Assembly: GCA_048262255.1 (NCBI GenBank)
Contig: JBLXFH010000001.1
Coordinates: 682,001-746,000, forward strand
Direction of reading: 5' to 3'
Source of the DNA: JABMNT01 sp048262255
GTDB lineage: Bacteria; Pseudomonadota; Alphaproteobacteria; Rhodospirillales; Casp-alpha2
DNA length: 64,000 nt
The position numbers and the translations under genes were made by a program. The notes beneath the pieces were generated by a model. It was not told where the DNA came from and did not search any database. It saw nothing but the letters and a program-made list of their open reading frames with translations. This document shows, in pieces, positions 63,322-64,000 of this stretch (its first letter is position 1; each line of letters opens with the position of its first letter).

Positions 63322-64000
63322 ATGGTCAGTTCTAAAACCGCTCAATTTAAGGACAACGCCCGTGATGCCCTGGCAAATGAAAGCCTGCAGATCGAACTGG
63401 GTCGTTTGAGCGAAGGATTTCCGGTGCGTCGTCAGCAGGCCGCCGACCGCATGCCGGAATTTGAGCAGTTGCGTGATCAGGCCCGTGACATCAAAAACCA
63501 TGTGCTGGCGAACCTGGATCTTTATCTGGAATCCTATGAACAGCGGGTGATTGAACAGGGCGGTAAAGTTCATTGGTGCCGCGACGCGGAAGAAGCCCGC
63601 AAGCAGATACTGAAAATCTGCAAATCAGCCGACGCGAAAACCGTTACGAAATCAAAATCAATGATTGGCGAGGAAATCGCCATCAACGACTTTCTGGAAG
63701 AAAACGGAATCGCCCCCATTGAGACAGATCTCGGCGAATATATCATCCAGTTGCGCGGTGAACCGCCCAGCCACATCATCGCCCCGGCCATTCATGTCTC
63801 GAAGGCCCAGGTCGAGGCCGATTTTCGACGCGTTCATACAGACTTGCCGGAAGACCGAAACCTGGAAGATCCTTTATCTCTGCTGCAGGAAGCCCGCGGC
63901 CAGTTGCGGGAAAAATTCCTGAACGCCGATGTTGGCCTGACCGGGGCCAACATGCTGGTTGCCGAAACCGGCTCCAACGTACTGGTTACCAATGAAGGCA
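63322..64000 (+). CDS. lutB: LutB/YkgF-type iron-sulfur protein (partial)
   Basis: 226 residues visible, with the C-terminus and Fe-S motifs beyond the edge. The start ATG is preceded by GGAG. The visible part fits LutB: QLRDQARDIKNHVLANLDLY, KSKSMIGEEIAINDFLE, TDLGEYIIQLRGEPPSHII and ANMLVAETGSNVLVTNEG. It would be the second subunit of the lactate-oxidising complex, in one operon with lutA. Confidence 0.9.
   Translation, partial: MVSSKTAQFKDNARDALANESLQIELGRLSEGFPVRRQQAADRMPEFEQLRDQARDIKNHVLANLDLYLESYEQRVIEQGGKVHWCRDAEEARKQILKICKSADAKTVTKSKSMIGEEIAINDFLEENGIAPIETDLGEYIIQLRGEPPSHIIAPAIHVSKAQVEADFRRVHTDLPEDRNLEDPLSLLQEARGQLREKFLNADVGLTGANMLVAETGSNVLVTNEG

Overview
The window looks like chromosomal DNA of an alphaproteobacterium, most like the Rhodospirillales and relatives (inference from gene content and order, no search run). 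The main reasons are a hemE / PPSR divergence that brackets a probable chromosome origin, as in Caulobacter; a trmE-gidA-gidB-parA-parB cluster with three perfect parS sites; a 1610-residue NAD-glutamate dehydrogenase; and alphaproteobacterial families such as DUF3576, DUF6489 and PAS_5-like proteins. I see no rRNA, tRNA, CRISPR array, insertion sequence or prophage.

Layout. 0-5 kb: TfoX-like fragment, small secreted protein, an SDR with altered catalytic residues, a DsbA-like isomerase, an ABC-2 exporter, an aminotransferase. 5-18 kb: NAD-GDH coupled to a UMF1-type transporter, a sugar isomerase/glycosyltransferase pair, lolA-xth, a PAS protein, a dienelactone hydrolase, a TauD-like dioxygenase, an OmpR-type regulator. 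18-28 kb: ribA, then a more accessory stretch (PAS protein, rhodanese/FtrA-like regulator, TPR-glycosyltransferase, sensor kinase, CBS-BON and Hsp20 genes behind an FNR-type box, and an unknown protein behind a sigma54-type promoter). 28-41 kb: housekeeping backbone: L,D-transpeptidase, yggS, thiE-like, DUF3576 lipoprotein, leuS-lptE-holA, parB-parA-rsmG-mnmG, the parS cluster, mnmE, a [2Fe-2S] protein and DUF6489. 41-50 kb: accessory metabolic and repair genes (YyaL-like, arfB, ogt, class V aminotransferase, enolase-superfamily enzyme, azlCD, quinone oxidoreductase). 50-59 kb: the origin region, secB | dnaQ-coaE-aroE-maf-PPSR <- oriC -> hemE-hemH-hemJ-rho. 59-64 kb: small membrane proteins, fxsA, a Tim44-like gene, mltA, lutA, and the start of lutB.

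How it fits together. Genes on both sides of 54.7-55.1 kb point away from it, that gap is AT-rich with DnaA boxes, and parS lies about 16 kb away, so replication initiation and ParABS segregation are encoded and sited here. lptE, lolA and mltA serve the envelope, hemE-hemH-hemJ run late haem synthesis, and dnaQ, holA and xth serve replication and repair. No clearly new multi-gene system was found. The best leads are regulatory or small-scale: the sigma54-type and FNR-type promoters, an xth gene with no standard start codon, an SDR lacking its catalytic Ser/Tyr, and a possible leader peptide and hairpin before rho.
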